This document shows positions 17,964 through 26,172 of a stretch of DNA of 64,000 nucleotides, piece after piece. The position numbers and the translations under genes were made by a program. The notes below the pieces were generated by a model. That model ran no database searches and had not been told where the DNA came from. It was given only the letters and a program-made list of their open reading frames with translations. Origin of the DNA: Winogradskyella helgolandensis (GTDB lineage: Bacteria; Bacteroidota; Bacteroidia; Flavobacteriales; Flavobacteriaceae); the NCBI RefSeq assembly GCF_013404085.1, contig NZ_JABFHO010000001.1, positions 3,671,501 to 3,735,500 on the forward strand, given 5' to 3'. Within the stretch, counting starts at the first letter, position 1. Each line of letters opens with the position of its first letter.

Positions 17964-19016
17964 TCAATTGATATCATGTAATTTTTGAAGGTCTAGAATT
18001 TTAATATTTCGACCTTGCATTTGTATGATTCCTTTCTTCTTAAAGTCTGACATCGTTCTAATCAATGTTTCAGTAGCAATACCTGCAACACTTGCTAAAT
18101 CATTTCTAGAAATGACAATAGGATCACCTGGTTTTGAATTTAATTTTTTTGCAAACCTCAAAATTGTAGCCGCTGTTTTTCGCTGTACAGAACTGTAAGC
18201 CATTTGCAATAATTGGTCCTTAACACCAGTGATGTCTTCGGTTAATAGCTGAATGACTTCTAATGTTAGTTTATGGTTACTATCCAAAACATCTGTTAAT
18301 TCGGCTTTTGAAACTCCAGCCAATTCAACATCCTTCATGGCAATTGCAGTTTCTCTGTAAGGTATATTTTGGGTAAAAGAGGTATAGCCAAAAAGATCAT
18401 CTTCAGAATGAAGCGCAGTTGTCAATTCCTTTCCATTAGTATCAAATTTATAACACTTAACTACCCCTTTTAGAATTAGATATATAAAGTTAGAGTTATG
18501 GCCTTCTTTATAAATAATTTCATTTTTAGGATAATTAAATATAGTACCATTATCGTCAAAAAAGTTTTTTAAGTCACTTAAGGTTCTTAATTCATCTTCA
18601 TTCGTCTCTTTGGTATTTTGAAATGATTCTTGTTCTTCTTTTAATAACGCTACTTTGGCAATTCTACTTTCAATTGCATTTATTATTTCGTCTTCAGTAA
18701 AAGGTTTAGTGATATAATCATCGGCACCTAAATCCATACCTTTTCTCACATCTTGTCGTTCTGTTTTGGCTGATAAGAAAATAAAAGGAATAAACTTTGT
18801 GGCATTATCTTTAGAAAGTCCTTCTAAAACACCATAACCATCTAAAATAGGCATCATAATATCACAAACTATAATATCTGGTTGATGAGCTTTTGCCTTT
18901 TCGAGACCTATTTTTCCGTTGCCAGCGGTAAGAACTTCATAATTTGAAAGCTCTAATAATTCAGCTGTATTTTCTCTTAATACGGTATCGTCCTCTATTA
19001 ATAATACTTTTTTCAT
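17964..19016 (-). CDS. Response regulator fused to a Crp/Fnr-type transcription factor
   Basis: 350 residues. Residues 1-120 are a CheY-like receiver with acidic pocket E8/D9/D10, phospho-acceptor D52 and K104 (ITKPF). A linker leads to a cyclic-nucleotide-binding-type beta-roll (about 145-265), then a Crp-family winged helix (about 275-350). The recognition helix reads GIATETLIRTMSDF. E316 and R320 match the Fnr Glu and Arg that read TGA half-sites, and the Crp-specific Arg before the Glu is absent. No Cys cluster for an Fe-S centre is present, so sensing should come through phosphorylation by the adjacent kinase. The genes overlap by 4 bp (ATGA). This is the prime candidate to bind the eight TGAY-N4-RTCA boxes nearby. 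Confidence 0.92.
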   Translation of the reverse strand: MKKVLLIEDDTVLRENTAELLELSNYEVLTAGNGKIGLEKAKAHQPDIIVCDIMMPILDGYGVLEGLSKDNATKFIPFIFLSAKTERQDVRKGMDLGADDYITKPFTEDEIINAIESRIAKVALLKEEQESFQNTKETNEDELRTLSDLKNFFDDNGTIFNYPKNEIIYKEGHNSNFIYLILKGVVKCYKFDTNGKELTTALHSEDDLFGYTSFTQNIPYRETAIAMKDVELAGVSKAELTDVLDSNHKLTLEVIQLLTEDITGVKDQLLQMAYSSVQRKTAATILRFAKKLNSKPGDPIVISRNDLASVAGIATETLIRTMSDFKKKGIIQMQGRNIKILDLQKLHDIN

Positions 19017-20518
19017 ACTTCTGCTTTGTTAGGGAGTTCTATAGTAAACGTTGAGCCTTTATGCTCAATACTTGTAAATGTAATACTACCATTTAATTTC
19101 TCTAAATGGTCTTTAACGATATTTAAACCAATACCAGTACCTTGCATTAGAAGGGCATTTTCTGCTCTAAAATAACGCCCGAATATGTTTTTCTGATCTT
19201 TCTTAGGAATACCAATACCATTATCCTTTATTTTAAAGATGGTAGTATCCATATTTTGAAAAATTTCAATATCTATAATGGTGTTTTCAGATGAATATTT
19301 AATAGCGTTATATATTAAATTAGACAAGGCCAATTCTACAATTTTCTCATCTTGATATAGTGATAAATCGTCAATATTTTCAGGATAGTTAATGTGTTGC
19401 CCATCTTTTAATACCATATTGGCATTATATATAACTTCATTTAAAACTTTGCTTATTTTAAAGTTTGAAAATTTATAATTAATCTTTCCTTTTTCCAATT
19501 TTTCTACAGACAGAAAATCATTTAAAATAACATTAAGGTATTGTACTTTGTCTGTAATTGTTGAAATATGCTTTTCGCGCTTATCTTGTTGCTCAGTTAG
19601 CTTATATTTTCCCAACAACATCGTAGATGTTAAAATACCGCTTAAAGGTGTTTTAAATTCGTGAGACACCATAGATAAAAACTTAGTTTTCAAATCATTA
19701 AGGTCTTTTTCTGCTGCTAAAGCGGTTTTTAATTCATCCGTTCTTACGGCAACAGTTTTTTCTAATCTTTCTGTATAATTTTTTTGTTCGGTAATATCTA
19801 AAATAATAGCTACATACACGTCTCTATCACCTAATTTAGAGCGCTGCAAATGAATATTGGCTGGATACGTGGTGCCATCTTTTCTTGTATGTATGGCTTC
19901 CAATTCTAATTTTTCAATGCTGCCATTATTAAGTGATTCTATTTCTTCCCTAAATTCAGCCTCCGTGTAATCAGCTTTTATATCTAAAGGTGTCATAGAC
20001 TTAAGTTCTTCTAAACTATAGCCTATGTTTTTTAGAGCACCTTGATTAACATTAATGAAATTTAAGGTTTTAGCATCAAACACATAAATCTCGTTTAGAG
20101 ATTCGAGAAATATTTTAGCTAAATGATTTTTTTCTTGTTCTAATTTTTTTCGTTCTGTGATATCAATTACTAATGTCATAATAAAATCATGACCATGAAA
20201 ACTAAACGGATTTAAACTCGCTTCAATAGGGAAAATGCTACCATCTTTTTTTGCACCGTAGATATCACGACCGTGTCCCATGCTACGTTGTTTATGCTCT
20301 TTAACAAAACCTTTAAAATGCGCACCATGATTTGCATGGTAATTCTTTGGAATTAACACATTTAAGGGCTGATTAGAAAGCTCTCCCTCACCATAGCCAA
20401 ACATAATTTCTCCAGCTTTATTAACCTCAACAATCTTTTGATGTTTATCAACTATAACAACACCTTCAGAAATAGAATCTAAAAGAATATTAAAAATATC
20501 TCGGTCTTGCTCAAACAT
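19013..20518 (-). CDS. PAS-PAS sensor histidine kinase, possibly haem-based (FixL-like first PAS)
   Basis: 501 residues with no membrane helix, so it should be cytosolic. PAS1 is at about 10-120 and PAS2 at about 130-245. The dimerisation/phospho-acceptor helix carries H286 in MVSHEFKTP. The ATPase has N400/N404, DNGIGIP and GTGIGLNIV. PAS1 aligns without gaps to the FixL haem PAS as I recall it. H64 falls at the proximal haem histidine (FixL H200) and R84 at FixL R220, followed by the shared KDGSIFP. The FixL R206 position is Gly. This PAS subfamily is widespread and not always haem-bound, so oxygen sensing is an inference. It is coupled to the response-regulator/Crp gene. Confidence 0.9.
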   Translation of the reverse strand: MFEQDRDIFNILLDSISEGVVIVDKHQKIVEVNKAGEIMFGYGEGELSNQPLNVLIPKNYHANHGAHFKGFVKEHKQRSMGHGRDIYGAKKDGSIFPIEASLNPFSFHGHDFIMTLVIDITERKKLEQEKNHLAKIFLESLNEIYVFDAKTLNFINVNQGALKNIGYSLEELKSMTPLDIKADYTEAEFREEIESLNNGSIEKLELEAIHTRKDGTTYPANIHLQRSKLGDRDVYVAIILDITEQKNYTERLEKTVAVRTDELKTALAAEKDLNDLKTKFLSMVSHEFKTPLSGILTSTMLLGKYKLTEQQDKREKHISTITDKVQYLNVILNDFLSVEKLEKGKINYKFSNFKISKVLNEVIYNANMVLKDGQHINYPENIDDLSLYQDEKIVELALSNLIYNAIKYSSENTIIDIEIFQNMDTTIFKIKDNGIGIPKKDQKNIFGRYFRAENALLMQGTGIGLNIVKDHLEKLNGSITFTSIEHKGSTFTIELPNKAEV

Positions 20519-20610
20519 AATGGTTGTTTTTATTAAAAGCGACTAAGATAATTATTCCTAATTAATTATTAATACTTGAATCGTTAAGTTTATCAAAGAA
20601 CCTTCCCAAC

Positions 20611-20653
20611 TGACTTATATCATATGAATAAAGAATCAAACGCTTTAATTTTA
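20611..20653 (+). promoter_or_regulatory. Fnr-like composite promoter 5 (TerB-like gene)
   Basis: The palindrome is TGACTTATATCA (20611-20622). After 23 nt comes -7 box TAATTTTA (20646-20653). The TTG start of the next gene lies 19 nt downstream. The minus direction toward the kinase gene has no -7 box at this distance. Confidence 0.72.
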
Positions 20654-20672
20654 GTGTTTAAAATATTGAATT

Positions 20673-21056
20673 TTGAACTCAAAAAACGCTATAGAATTTT
20701 ATAGAAGTCTTGGCAAACTCTTTTATGCTTTTGCAGCAACTGACAATTGTGTAAGACCAGAAGAATTTAAGGCTCTTGAAACTATTATTAATGAAGAATG
20801 GCTATCATTAAGTGACGAAGCAAAATACATTTTAGAAACCTTTAAACAACTACAAAGTAGCGAAGAAACCGACCTCAATATCTGTTTTGAGAGTTTTGTC
20901 GATTTCAAAAAAGCACATATTGAGTTATTTAATATAAATATGAATTCAAAAATTCTAAAAACAGCAACTGCCATCACTACAAGTTTTTCTGGGCAAAATA
21001 AGTCGGAATTAATTTTACTCGCTAAGCTTGATTTAGAATTAAAAAAAGAAATTTAA
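20673..21056 (+). CDS. Small soluble protein resembling TerB-like helical proteins (TTG start)
   Basis: 127 residues, alpha-helical, opening with NAIEFYRSLGKLFYAFAATD and followed by an acidic EF-like stretch (NCVRPEEFKALETII), as in tellurite-resistance TerB-like domains. The family assignment is tentative. The frame is closed by a TGA two codons upstream and has no early ATG, so TTG at 20673 is the probable start. This agrees with the Fnr-like promoter, whose predicted transcription start (~20660) excludes the out-of-frame ATG at 20624. It is divergent to the kinase gene. Confidence 0.7.
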   Translation: MNSKNAIEFYRSLGKLFYAFAATDNCVRPEEFKALETIINEEWLSLSDEAKYILETFKQLQSSEETDLNICFESFVDFKKAHIELFNINMNSKILKTATAITTSFSGQNKSELILLAKLDLELKKEI

Positions 21057-21077
21057 AAAGATTAAATATAGTTAGCC

Positions 21078-21120
21078 TGACTACGATAATGTTACAAAAC
21101 TTCGATCAGAGTTAACTTTA
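21078..21120 (+). promoter_or_regulatory. Fnr-like composite promoter 6 (exporter operon), degenerate box
   Basis: The site TGACTACGATAA (21078-21089) differs from the consensus at one half-site base. It is followed by exactly 23 nt and -7 box TAACTTTA (21113-21120). The ATG is 28 nt further. The exact spacing argues for function despite the mismatch. Confidence 0.6.
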
Positions 21121-21148
21121 ACCTATTAATTATTAAAATATAGAAATC

Positions 21149-21760
21149 ATGAAAAGAGCATTATTAGTATTACTCGCACTTTTTGTTCTTCCTTTTTTTG
21201 GAAATGGACAAACTATTGAAAATATCGACTTTGTCTCCCCTTTTCATAATGGTTTAGCTGCCATAAAAAAAGATGGACAATGGGCTTTTATAAATACAAA
21301 AGGCGCAATTGTTATTGACTATAGAACTGATTTAGTGGTAACCACAACAGACCATGTAAACTATCCCATATTTAATGATGACAGATGTATCATTGAACAA
21401 GATAAAAATGGCATTTCTTACTTTGGTTATATAGATACTTCTGGCTCCACCGTAATTGAACCTCAGTTTTTAAATGCGGCTAATTTTAGCAATGGAAAGG
21501 CACTCGCTTTAGAATTGATAAAAAACACGGTAGCTAAAAATGAAGCTTTAGGTAAAAATGTCGTCTATTATAAATATTATGAAGTAGTAATAGACCTGGA
21601 AGGTAAGGTTGAAAATTATTTAAATCCTAAAGGTGTAAATGTAGTTATAGATAAAGAATTCTTACGCGAACCACCAATCATCACCGCCAAACGGCTTTCA
21701 GATCATCTTTACGCTTTCAAAAACAAGAATAACAAATGGACTTTGATAAAGCTAAATTAA
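21149..21760 (+). CDS. Secreted WG-repeat protein, first gene of exporter operon
   Basis: 203 residues with signal peptide MKRALLVLLALFVLPFFGNGQ. The mature part contains WG/KWG-type beta repeats, as in NGLAAIKKDGQWAFINTKGA, then a second unit around FGYIDTSGSTVIEPQF. WG-repeat proteins are common in Bacteroidota and their role is unclear. It stands 3 bp before the HlyD-like lipoprotein gene and is clearly part of the same operon. It may be a periplasmic or surface accessory of the exporter. Confidence 0.8.
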   Translation: MKRALLVLLALFVLPFFGNGQTIENIDFVSPFHNGLAAIKKDGQWAFINTKGAIVIDYRTDLVVTTTDHVNYPIFNDDRCIIEQDKNGISYFGYIDTSGSTVIEPQFLNAANFSNGKALALELIKNTVAKNEALGKNVVYYKYYEVVIDLEGKVENYLNPKGVNVVIDKEFLREPPIITAKRLSDHLYAFKNKNNKWTLIKLN

Positions 21761-21763
21761 AGA

Positions 21764-22846
21764 ATGATGAAACTATATCGTGTATTGTTCATTTTCTTAA
21801 TCTTGCAATCTTGCGGACATAAAACAGATAAGGTTCTACCCGAAGAACGCACTTTAACTGAAGCCGTGTATTCTTCAGCAATTATACAGCCAGATAGTTT
21901 ATACCAAGTCTATGCAATCGTCTCTGGTATATTGGATGCTAATTTAGTTGAAGAAGGCGACTTGGTGTCAAAAAATGATGCGCTATTGCAAATCATTAAT
22001 AGTACACCAAAAATAAATAGTGAAAATGCAAAGTTGGCTTTAAATTTAGCTCAAGAAAATTATACTGGTAATGCTGCAATTCTAAGCAGTATAGAAGATG
22101 AAATAACAGCTGCCACCCTAACCTATAAAAATGATTCTATAAATTATTACAGACAAAAAAATCTATGGAATCAGCATATTGGGTCTAAAGTACAATACGA
22201 TACCAAAAAACTAAATTATGAATTAGCTTCAAATCAATTAAAACTTTTACATAACAAATATAATAGAACAAAAAATGAACTTCATACAGCTGTAAAACAA
22301 GCTCAAAATAATTACCAATCGTCTTCCATTATGAATTTAGATTTCACTGTAGAAAGTAAGATTAATGGTAAAGTTTATGCTTTATATAAAGAACCTGGTG
22401 AAATTGTAACTACCATGGAACCTTTAGCGAGTATTGGTAGTGCTCAAAGTTTTATAATAGAGCTTTTAGTTGATGAAGTAGATATCGTTAAAATTATTGT
22501 AGACCAAGATGTGATTTTAAATTTAGATGCTTATGACGACGTGATTTTTAAAGGAAAAATCTCAAAAATATACCCTAAAAAAGATGAACGCAACCAAACG
22601 TTTAAGGTCGAAGCTAATTTTATAGAACAACCAAAAATATTATATCCAGGACTTTCTGGTGAAGCGAACATCATTATCGCTGAAAAAGAAAAGGTTTTAA
22701 CACTGCCTAAAGCTTATATTATAGATGGTAACAAAGTTAAAACAGACGACGGTATTGTAACTATAGAAACAGGTTTAGAAAATATGAATTATATCGAAAT
22801 TTTATCTGGATTAAGTAAAGACACCTATGTCTATAAGCAAAACTAA
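21764..22846 (+). CDS. HlyD/MacA-like membrane fusion lipoprotein
   Basis: 360 residues. The N-terminus ends in a lipobox (FLILQSCG), so it is predicted to be a lipoprotein. The order is biotinyl-lipoyl half (QVYAIVSGILDANLVEEGD), an alpha-helical hairpin of about 100 residues, the second lipoyl half (VESKINGKVYALYKEPGEIV) and beta-barrel domains. This is the periplasmic adaptor of a MacAB-type ABC exporter. Its stop overlaps the permease start by one base (TAATG). Start ATG at 21764; a second ATG follows directly. Confidence 0.9.
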   Translation: MMKLYRVLFIFLILQSCGHKTDKVLPEERTLTEAVYSSAIIQPDSLYQVYAIVSGILDANLVEEGDLVSKNDALLQIINSTPKINSENAKLALNLAQENYTGNAAILSSIEDEITAATLTYKNDSINYYRQKNLWNQHIGSKVQYDTKKLNYELASNQLKLLHNKYNRTKNELHTAVKQAQNNYQSSSIMNLDFTVESKINGKVYALYKEPGEIVTTMEPLASIGSAQSFIIELLVDEVDIVKIIVDQDVILNLDAYDDVIFKGKISKIYPKKDERNQTFKVEANFIEQPKILYPGLSGEANIIIAEKEKVLTLPKAYIIDGNKVKTDDGIVTIETGLENMNYIEILSGLSKDTYVYKQN

Positions 22847-24108
22847 TGGTCAACTGGAATATTATATTAAGCATTGCAAAAACCCATTTACTCACTAAAA
22901 TAAAGCAAACTTCCATTGCTGCACTTGGTGTTACCTTTGGTATTGGCTCTTATATTACTTTAGTGTGTTTTATGACGGGATTAAATACCATGCTAGATGA
23001 TTTAATATTAAACCAAACACCTCACATTCATATTTATAATGAAATAGAACCTTCCGAACAACAGCCTATTTCTTTGTATGATAAATTAAAAGACAATTTT
23101 ACTATTGTACATTCTATTAAACCCAAATTGAGTCAGAAAAAAATTCATAACGGCTTACCGATTATAAATTATCTAGAAAAAAACACAGAGGTTAGAGGGG
23201 CAATTCCGCAGGTTAAAACTCAAATTTTCTATATGGCAGGCTCTATTGAGTTAGCAGGAAATTTAACAGGCATCAATCCAATAGATGAAGTGCAATTCTT
23301 TAACCTAGGAGATTATATTGTAGAAGGTTCTGCAGAAGCTTTACAAAATACAGACAACAGTATTTTATTAGGTATTGGAATTGCAAAAAAGATGGCTTTA
23401 AAAGTGGGTGACCGCATACAGATTAGTCCTATTAATGGTGGTATTTTTCCTCTAAAAATTGTAGGGCTTTATCAAAGTGGCATTGCTGAATTAGATGCTG
23501 TTCAAAGTTTTAGTAATTTAAAAACAGTACAACGAATTTTAGGTGAAGCCAATAATTATATCACAGATATTAACGTTAAACTTTACGATATAGAAAAAGC
23601 CTTTCCACTCGCTCAAAATATTGAAAAACAATTCAATTTAAAAGCAGTAGATATTAAAACAGCAAACGCACAATTTGAAACCGGAACTGATATTAGAAAT
23701 CTTATTACATATGCCGTATCAATCACTTTACTTATCGTTGCTGGTTTTGGCATTTATAACATCTTAAACATGCTTATATATGAAAAAATGAATGATATCG
23801 CCATACTTAAAGCCATTGGGTTTTCGGGTAGAGATGTGCAACTAATATTTATGAGTCAAGCCATGATTATTGGTTTTATTGGAGGTGTTTTAGGCTTGTT
23901 AATTGGTTATGGCTTATCGAGTTTAATTGCAACAATTCCATTTAAAACGGAAGCGATACCAACGGTAGAAACCTATCCGATAGATATACAACCCGCATTT
24001 TTTATTATTGGTTTTTCATTTGCTATGCTTTCAACATTTCTTGCTGGATATTTACCTGCAAGAAAAGCTAAAAAAATTGATCCTGTAAACATCATAAGAG
24101 GCCTGTAA
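22846..24108 (+). CDS. MacB/FtsX-type ABC transporter permease
   Basis: 420 residues with an N-terminal membrane helix (about 20-42) and a large periplasmic MacB-like domain (about 45-270). Three C-terminal helices follow, with the FtsX signature around MNDIAILKAIGFSGRDVQLIF, and the end motif GYLPARKAKKIDPVNIIRGL. It couples mechanically to the ATPase encoded 1 bp downstream. These systems export peptides, macrolides or lipoproteins; the substrate cannot be read from sequence. Confidence 0.93.
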   Translation: MVNWNIILSIAKTHLLTKIKQTSIAALGVTFGIGSYITLVCFMTGLNTMLDDLILNQTPHIHIYNEIEPSEQQPISLYDKLKDNFTIVHSIKPKLSQKKIHNGLPIINYLEKNTEVRGAIPQVKTQIFYMAGSIELAGNLTGINPIDEVQFFNLGDYIVEGSAEALQNTDNSILLGIGIAKKMALKVGDRIQISPINGGIFPLKIVGLYQSGIAELDAVQSFSNLKTVQRILGEANNYITDINVKLYDIEKAFPLAQNIEKQFNLKAVDIKTANAQFETGTDIRNLITYAVSITLLIVAGFGIYNILNMLIYEKMNDIAILKAIGFSGRDVQLIFMSQAMIIGFIGGVLGLLIGYGLSSLIATIPFKTEAIPTVETYPIDIQPAFFIIGFSFAMLSTFLAGYLPARKAKKIDPVNIIRGL

Positions 24109-24109
24109 T

Positions 24110-24784
24110 ATGAACACAGTATTAGAAGCAAAACATATTAATAAATACTTCAAAAACCCAGTATTGTTTCATGTTTTAAAAGACATCAACTTTCAGGTGA
24201 AAAAAGGAGAATTTGCGTCCATCATGGGAAAATCGGGTTGTGGAAAATCGACATTACTCTATATACTTTCTACAATGGATACTGATTATGATGGTGAATT
24301 ATATTTAGACAACAACCTTATAACCGGAAGCGACAATAAGCATCTATCCTACATGAGGAATAAGCACATTGGCTTTGTATTTCAGTTTCATTATTTACTA
24401 ACTGAATTTACCATTTTAGAAAATGTAATGCTTCCTGCTAAAAAATTAGGTGAAAAATCATACCAAGAAATTGAGCATGACGCTATGGAAAAATTAAAAA
24501 TGTTGAATATTGAACATTTAGCAACAAAACGTGCCTCACGTGTTTCTGGTGGAGAAAAACAGCGTGTTGCTATTGCTCGTGCTTTAATAAATAATCCTTC
24601 TATTATTATGGGAGATGAACCCACAGGAAATCTAGACAGCCATAATGCAGAAAATGTATTTAATATTTTTAAACAGTTAAGCGATGAAGAAGATTTATCC
24701 TTACTTATAGTCACACACGATGAAGATTTCGCAAAAAAAACAGATCGAATTATTCAAATGGAAGATGGTAAAATAATACTATAA
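24110..24784 (+). CDS. MacB/LolD-type ABC transporter ATP-binding protein
   Basis: 224 residues. Walker A GKSGCGKST is at about 41-49, Q-loop at VFQFHYLL, ABC signature RVSGGEKQRVAIARAL, Walker B IIMGDEPTGNLD, and H-loop TVTHDE-like (IVTHDE). This is the last gene of the WG-HlyD-permease-ATPase operon. The region 60 bp downstream holds the next Fnr-like promoter, so the following small gene is a separate unit. Confidence 0.95.
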   Translation: MNTVLEAKHINKYFKNPVLFHVLKDINFQVKKGEFASIMGKSGCGKSTLLYILSTMDTDYDGELYLDNNLITGSDNKHLSYMRNKHIGFVFQFHYLLTEFTILENVMLPAKKLGEKSYQEIEHDAMEKLKMLNIEHLATKRASRVSGGEKQRVAIARALINNPSIIMGDEPTGNLDSHNAENVFNIFKQLSDEEDLSLLIVTHDEDFAKKTDRIIQMEDGKIIL

Positions 24785-24799
24785 GCCATCCTTACGCAC

Positions 24800-24842
24800 T
24801 GATATTTATCATATTAAACACCTCGTATTATAGTTACCTTTA
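24800..24842 (+). promoter_or_regulatory. Fnr-like composite promoter 7 (70-residue protein)
   Basis: A perfect palindrome-type box TGATATTTATCA (24800-24811), 23 nt, -7 box TACCTTTA (24835-24842). The ATG at 24868 is 25 nt further. Confidence 0.75.
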
Positions 24843-24867
24843 GTTGGTATTCTTAAATTATAATGTC

Positions 24868-25080
24868 ATGAAATCATTACAAAGTATAGAAAATCAAATT
24901 ATAAGGCTCACCACAAGTATAGAGGTTAATTACCCTGAATTATACAAAACTCTAGATGAGAGTCCTGTAACGATTCCCTCGTCATCACATCCAGATATGA
25001 CCATAACTATTATGGAAGATTACCTCGAGACACTCAAACAAATGCTAAAGCAATATACCAAAACACATAATAAACAATAA
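24868..25080 (+). CDS. 70-residue protein of unknown function with its own Fnr-like promoter
   Basis: The ATG at 24868 gives a 70-residue soluble, helical protein (MKSLQSIENQIIRLTTSIEV...). An upstream in-frame TTG at 24844 lies almost on the -7 box and is rejected. The central NYPELYKTLDESPVTIPSSS is followed by an acidic amphipathic helix. I do not recognise the family. The dedicated, well-formed promoter marks it as a real gene and a member of the local low-oxygen regulon. Confidence 0.75.
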   Translation: MKSLQSIENQIIRLTTSIEVNYPELYKTLDESPVTIPSSSHPDMTITIMEDYLETLKQMLKQYTKTHNKQ

Positions 25081-25189
25081 GGGTATGGTGCCACTTTGAA
25101 CATCAAAAAAATAATGATATGATGACAAATTAGCAACAGAATAAAAAGGGTTAATCACTTAATTATAACAATTTACAAATCCATTTTAA

Positions 25190-26107
25190 ATGATAGACTT
25201 TGACCTAGTAAATAAGTGGATTAACACTAATCCCGTTTTAGTGAGTATTATCAAATTTATGATTGCTCTAGTGTTGATATTAATTGTTATTCAGTTATTA
25301 AGACGCTATTTAAAAAAGAAAATATCTAATACGGTTATACGCTATAAAGCTCAGAAAGGCATTGAGTTTATTGGCTACGTGATTTTAATTTTTTTAGCTA
25401 TTGTCTATTTTTCAGGCTCTATTAAAGATTTCACTATTATTATTGGTTTATTTACCGCAGGATTAGCCTTTACGTTACAAGAGTTGATTCTTAGTATTGC
25501 AGGTTCTGTTTATATATTTTTAGTTAAAGTATATAAACCTGGTGATCGTATAGAAATTAACGGTATTAAAGGAGATGTGATTGATGTAGATAGTATTTAT
25601 ACCACAATGATGGAAATTGGCCAATGGGTAAGTAGCGATAATTATAGCGGACGTATCGTAAAATTAAGTAATGCGTTTGTCTTTAAAGGCCCTATTTATA
25701 ATTACTCTCAAGATTTTCCATTTATATGGGACGAGTTTAATTTACCTATTCGTTACGGTTCTGATATTGATTTAGCAAAGTCAATAATCCTTAAAATAGC
25801 TTCTGAAACGCTTTCGGATTATACCGCCAAATCAAAGGAGCAATGGAACGAAGTCGTTAACAAATTTTATATAGAGGATGCAGAAGTAGATCCAACATTA
25901 GCAATTTCATTGACTGATAATTGGATACAATTCAATTTAAGATATATTGTAGACTTTAAAAAGCGACGACTCACCAAGCATACGCTGAATGAAAAAATCC
26001 TCTTAGAAATAGAAAAAACCAACGGTAAAATTATATTAGCATCTACTACTATTGAATTAATAAAAATTCCTGATTTAAAGACGAAGCGAGATGGCGAAGT
26101 GAAATGA
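25190..26107 (+). CDS. MscS-family mechanosensitive channel
   Basis: 305 residues with N-terminal membrane helices (about 16-38, 58-76, 82-118). The pore helix region GLFTAGLAFTLQELILSIAG is followed by the MscS beta domain, with the hallmark YKPGDRIEINGIKGDVIDVD near residue 120. It acts as a small-conductance channel releasing solutes at hypo-osmotic shock. No Fnr-like box was found in its 110-bp upstream region. Confidence 0.92.
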   Translation: MIDFDLVNKWINTNPVLVSIIKFMIALVLILIVIQLLRRYLKKKISNTVIRYKAQKGIEFIGYVILIFLAIVYFSGSIKDFTIIIGLFTAGLAFTLQELILSIAGSVYIFLVKVYKPGDRIEINGIKGDVIDVDSIYTTMMEIGQWVSSDNYSGRIVKLSNAFVFKGPIYNYSQDFPFIWDEFNLPIRYGSDIDLAKSIILKIASETLSDYTAKSKEQWNEVVNKFYIEDAEVDPTLAISLTDNWIQFNLRYIVDFKKRRLTKHTLNEKILLEIEKTNGKIILASTTIELIKIPDLKTKRDGEVK

Positions 26108-26172
26108 CAAAAGGCACTTTAAAATTATTGTTATTCTTAAAATTGATGACATAACTTGAAAAACAAACCACC

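Noticed and set aside
25090..25130. TGATATGATGAC upstream of the MscS gene as another Fnr-like box
   Set aside because: The half-sites are not symmetrical and no TAnnTTTR lies 23 nt downstream.
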